Positions 6,389-7,159 of a stretch of DNA of 7,159 bases are shown in pieces. The stretch comes from Spirosoma fluviale. GTDB lineage: Bacteria > Bacteroidota > Bacteroidia > Cytophagales > Spirosomataceae. Below the pieces are notes generated by a model that was not told the origin of the DNA, did no database searches, and saw nothing but the letters and a program-made list of their open reading frames with translations. The stretch is from positions 1-7,159 of the forward strand of contig CAMARL010000094.1 of the NCBI GenBank assembly GCA_945860325.1, given 5' to 3'. Every line of letters begins with the position of its first letter. Position 1 is the stretch's first letter. The position numbers and the translations under genes were made by a program.

Positions 6389-7159
6389 ATGAAAAATTAC
6401 ATATTCTGCTTTCTTCTTTTATTTTCATCCTATTTTTCGATTGCGCAACAGAATACTTTAAAGCCGATTGAAGTAACTGATATGTTGAAAATTAAAACGA
6501 TTGGAAAGCCTCAAATTTCTCCTGATGGTTTACATGTTCTTTTTTCGATCATGGAAATTAAAGATGATGTGGATAAAAAAGGAGATTTTACCTATGTAAC
6601 CCAATTGTATTTGGGTGAAATAAAAAGTAAATCCTATAGGGCGCTGACTTCTGGCAAATATTCTATTTCATCCCCTTCATGGAGTCCAGATGGACGTTCA
6701 ATCTTATTTTCTAGAGATGTGGGCAATAAATCCCAAGCATATATCATGAAGTTAAATGGGGGAGAACCTATGGCTTTGACCGCATCATTGAGAGATGTAA
6801 TGAATTCTGTTTGGTCTAAAGATGGCCAGTTTATCTTTTATCAGGAACGCAAATCAATGAAAGAATATTTGTTGGATTCCTTAAATAATCCGTCAAAATT
6901 GATCCCTTCTTGGAACATTGAAAAACCAAAATTAGATGCAAATGTTTATGTTGGTTCGTCTAAAGTAAACCCCAATGGAAACTTAAAGGAGGTTCGAGCT
7001 TATTTGTATCAAAATGAAAAAGATAAGAAGGCAAAAGTAATTAATCGGTTAAACTTTCAAGAAGAGACCACGACAACGGGTGAATTCCCAATTAACTTAT
7101 TGTTTAAAATTGCCGTGAATGGGTCCTCTAAACCCGTATTAATTAATAATCCGTATGAA
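6389..7159 (+). CDS. Exported beta-propeller protein, probable S9-family (prolyl oligopeptidase-like) peptidase, N-terminal part (truncated by window edge)
   Basis: From ATG 6389 the frame stays open for 257 codons to the window end. Residues 1-19 form a signal peptide (MKNY, then a hydrophobic run, then SIA before QQ, the likely cleavage site). There is no lipobox Cys, so a periplasmic or secreted soluble protein is expected. The mature part carries PD40/WD40-like propeller repeats: PQISPDGLHVLFS (41-53), SPSWSPDGRSILFSRD (95-110) and NSVWSKDGQFIFYQE (139-153). In Bacteroidota, a signal peptide followed by such repeats is characteristic of S9-family dipeptidyl/acylaminoacyl peptidases, whose alpha/beta-hydrolase domain (Ser, Asp, His) would lie beyond the window. 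TolB-like propeller proteins or propeller-amidohydrolase fusions remain possible because no catalytic residues are visible. It follows the DUF218 gene after 11 A/T-rich bases, without a terminator between them. Confidence 0.78.
   Translation, partial: MKNYIFCFLLLFSSYFSIAQQNTLKPIEVTDMLKIKTIGKPQISPDGLHVLFSIMEIKDDVDKKGDFTYVTQLYLGEIKSKSYRALTSGKYSISSPSWSPDGRSILFSRDVGNKSQAYIMKLNGGEPMALTASLRDVMNSVWSKDGQFIFYQERKSMKEYLLDSLNNPSKLIPSWNIEKPKLDANVYVGSSKVNPNGNLKEVRAYLYQNEKDKKAKVINRLNFQEETTTTGEFPINLLFKIAVNGSSKPVLINNPYE

Noticed and set aside
1..7159. Mobile element, CRISPR array, tRNA or defence system
   Set aside because: No terminal repeats, transposase or integrase motifs, regularly spaced repeats or tRNA-like folds were seen; all genes read as housekeeping or ordinary accessory functions.

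Overview
The window looks like chromosomal DNA from an AT-rich member of the Bacteroidota, probably from a Cytophagales- or Sphingobacteriales-like group. The clues are A/T-rich, mostly Shine-Dalgarno-less leaders before start codons, the gene order leuC-leuD-synthase-leuB, and a GntR regulator fused to a LacI-like sugar-binding domain right behind a sugar transporter end. The exact taxon cannot be read from the sequence alone. All supported genes are on the + strand. No RNA genes, mobile elements or CRISPR arrays are visible.

Layout. Positions 2-70 are the last codons of a membrane protein whose C-terminus resembles the rhamnose/proton symporter RhaT. Two bases later comes a complete GntR-type regulator (73-1095), apparently in the same operon. 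A 130-base gap (1096-1225) holds hairpins, T-runs and a weak promoter candidate. Then follow four tightly packed genes: leuC (1226-2629), leuD (2647-3237), an isopropylmalate/citramalate synthase family gene (about 3221-4756) and leuB (4764-5837). A strong intrinsic terminator (5858-5888) closes this operon and runs directly into the start codon of a DUF218/YdcF-like gene (5889-6377). The last gene (6389 to the window end) is the 5' part of an exported beta-propeller protein, probably an S9-family peptidase.

How the genes work together. LeuC and LeuD form the isomerase and LeuB is the NAD-dependent dehydrogenase of the leucine branch. The same enzymes also serve the citramalate route to 2-oxobutanoate, an isoleucine precursor made from pyruvate and acetyl-CoA without threonine. 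The synthase between leuD and leuB matches, by eye, a remembered Leptospira (R)-citramalate synthase sequence much better than a classical LeuA. It keeps the Leu/Leu/Tyr pyruvate pocket and most of the isoleucine-binding allosteric pocket. I therefore read the operon as primarily or jointly a threonine-independent isoleucine pathway, with a separate LeuA expected elsewhere in the genome. This is an inference from residues, not a demonstrated activity.

Most of the window is ordinary metabolism and I see no undescribed multi-gene system. The points worth checking are the synthase's substrate, its non-ATG start overlapping or abutting leuD, the alternative hairpins before leuC, and the terminator abutting the DUF218 start.
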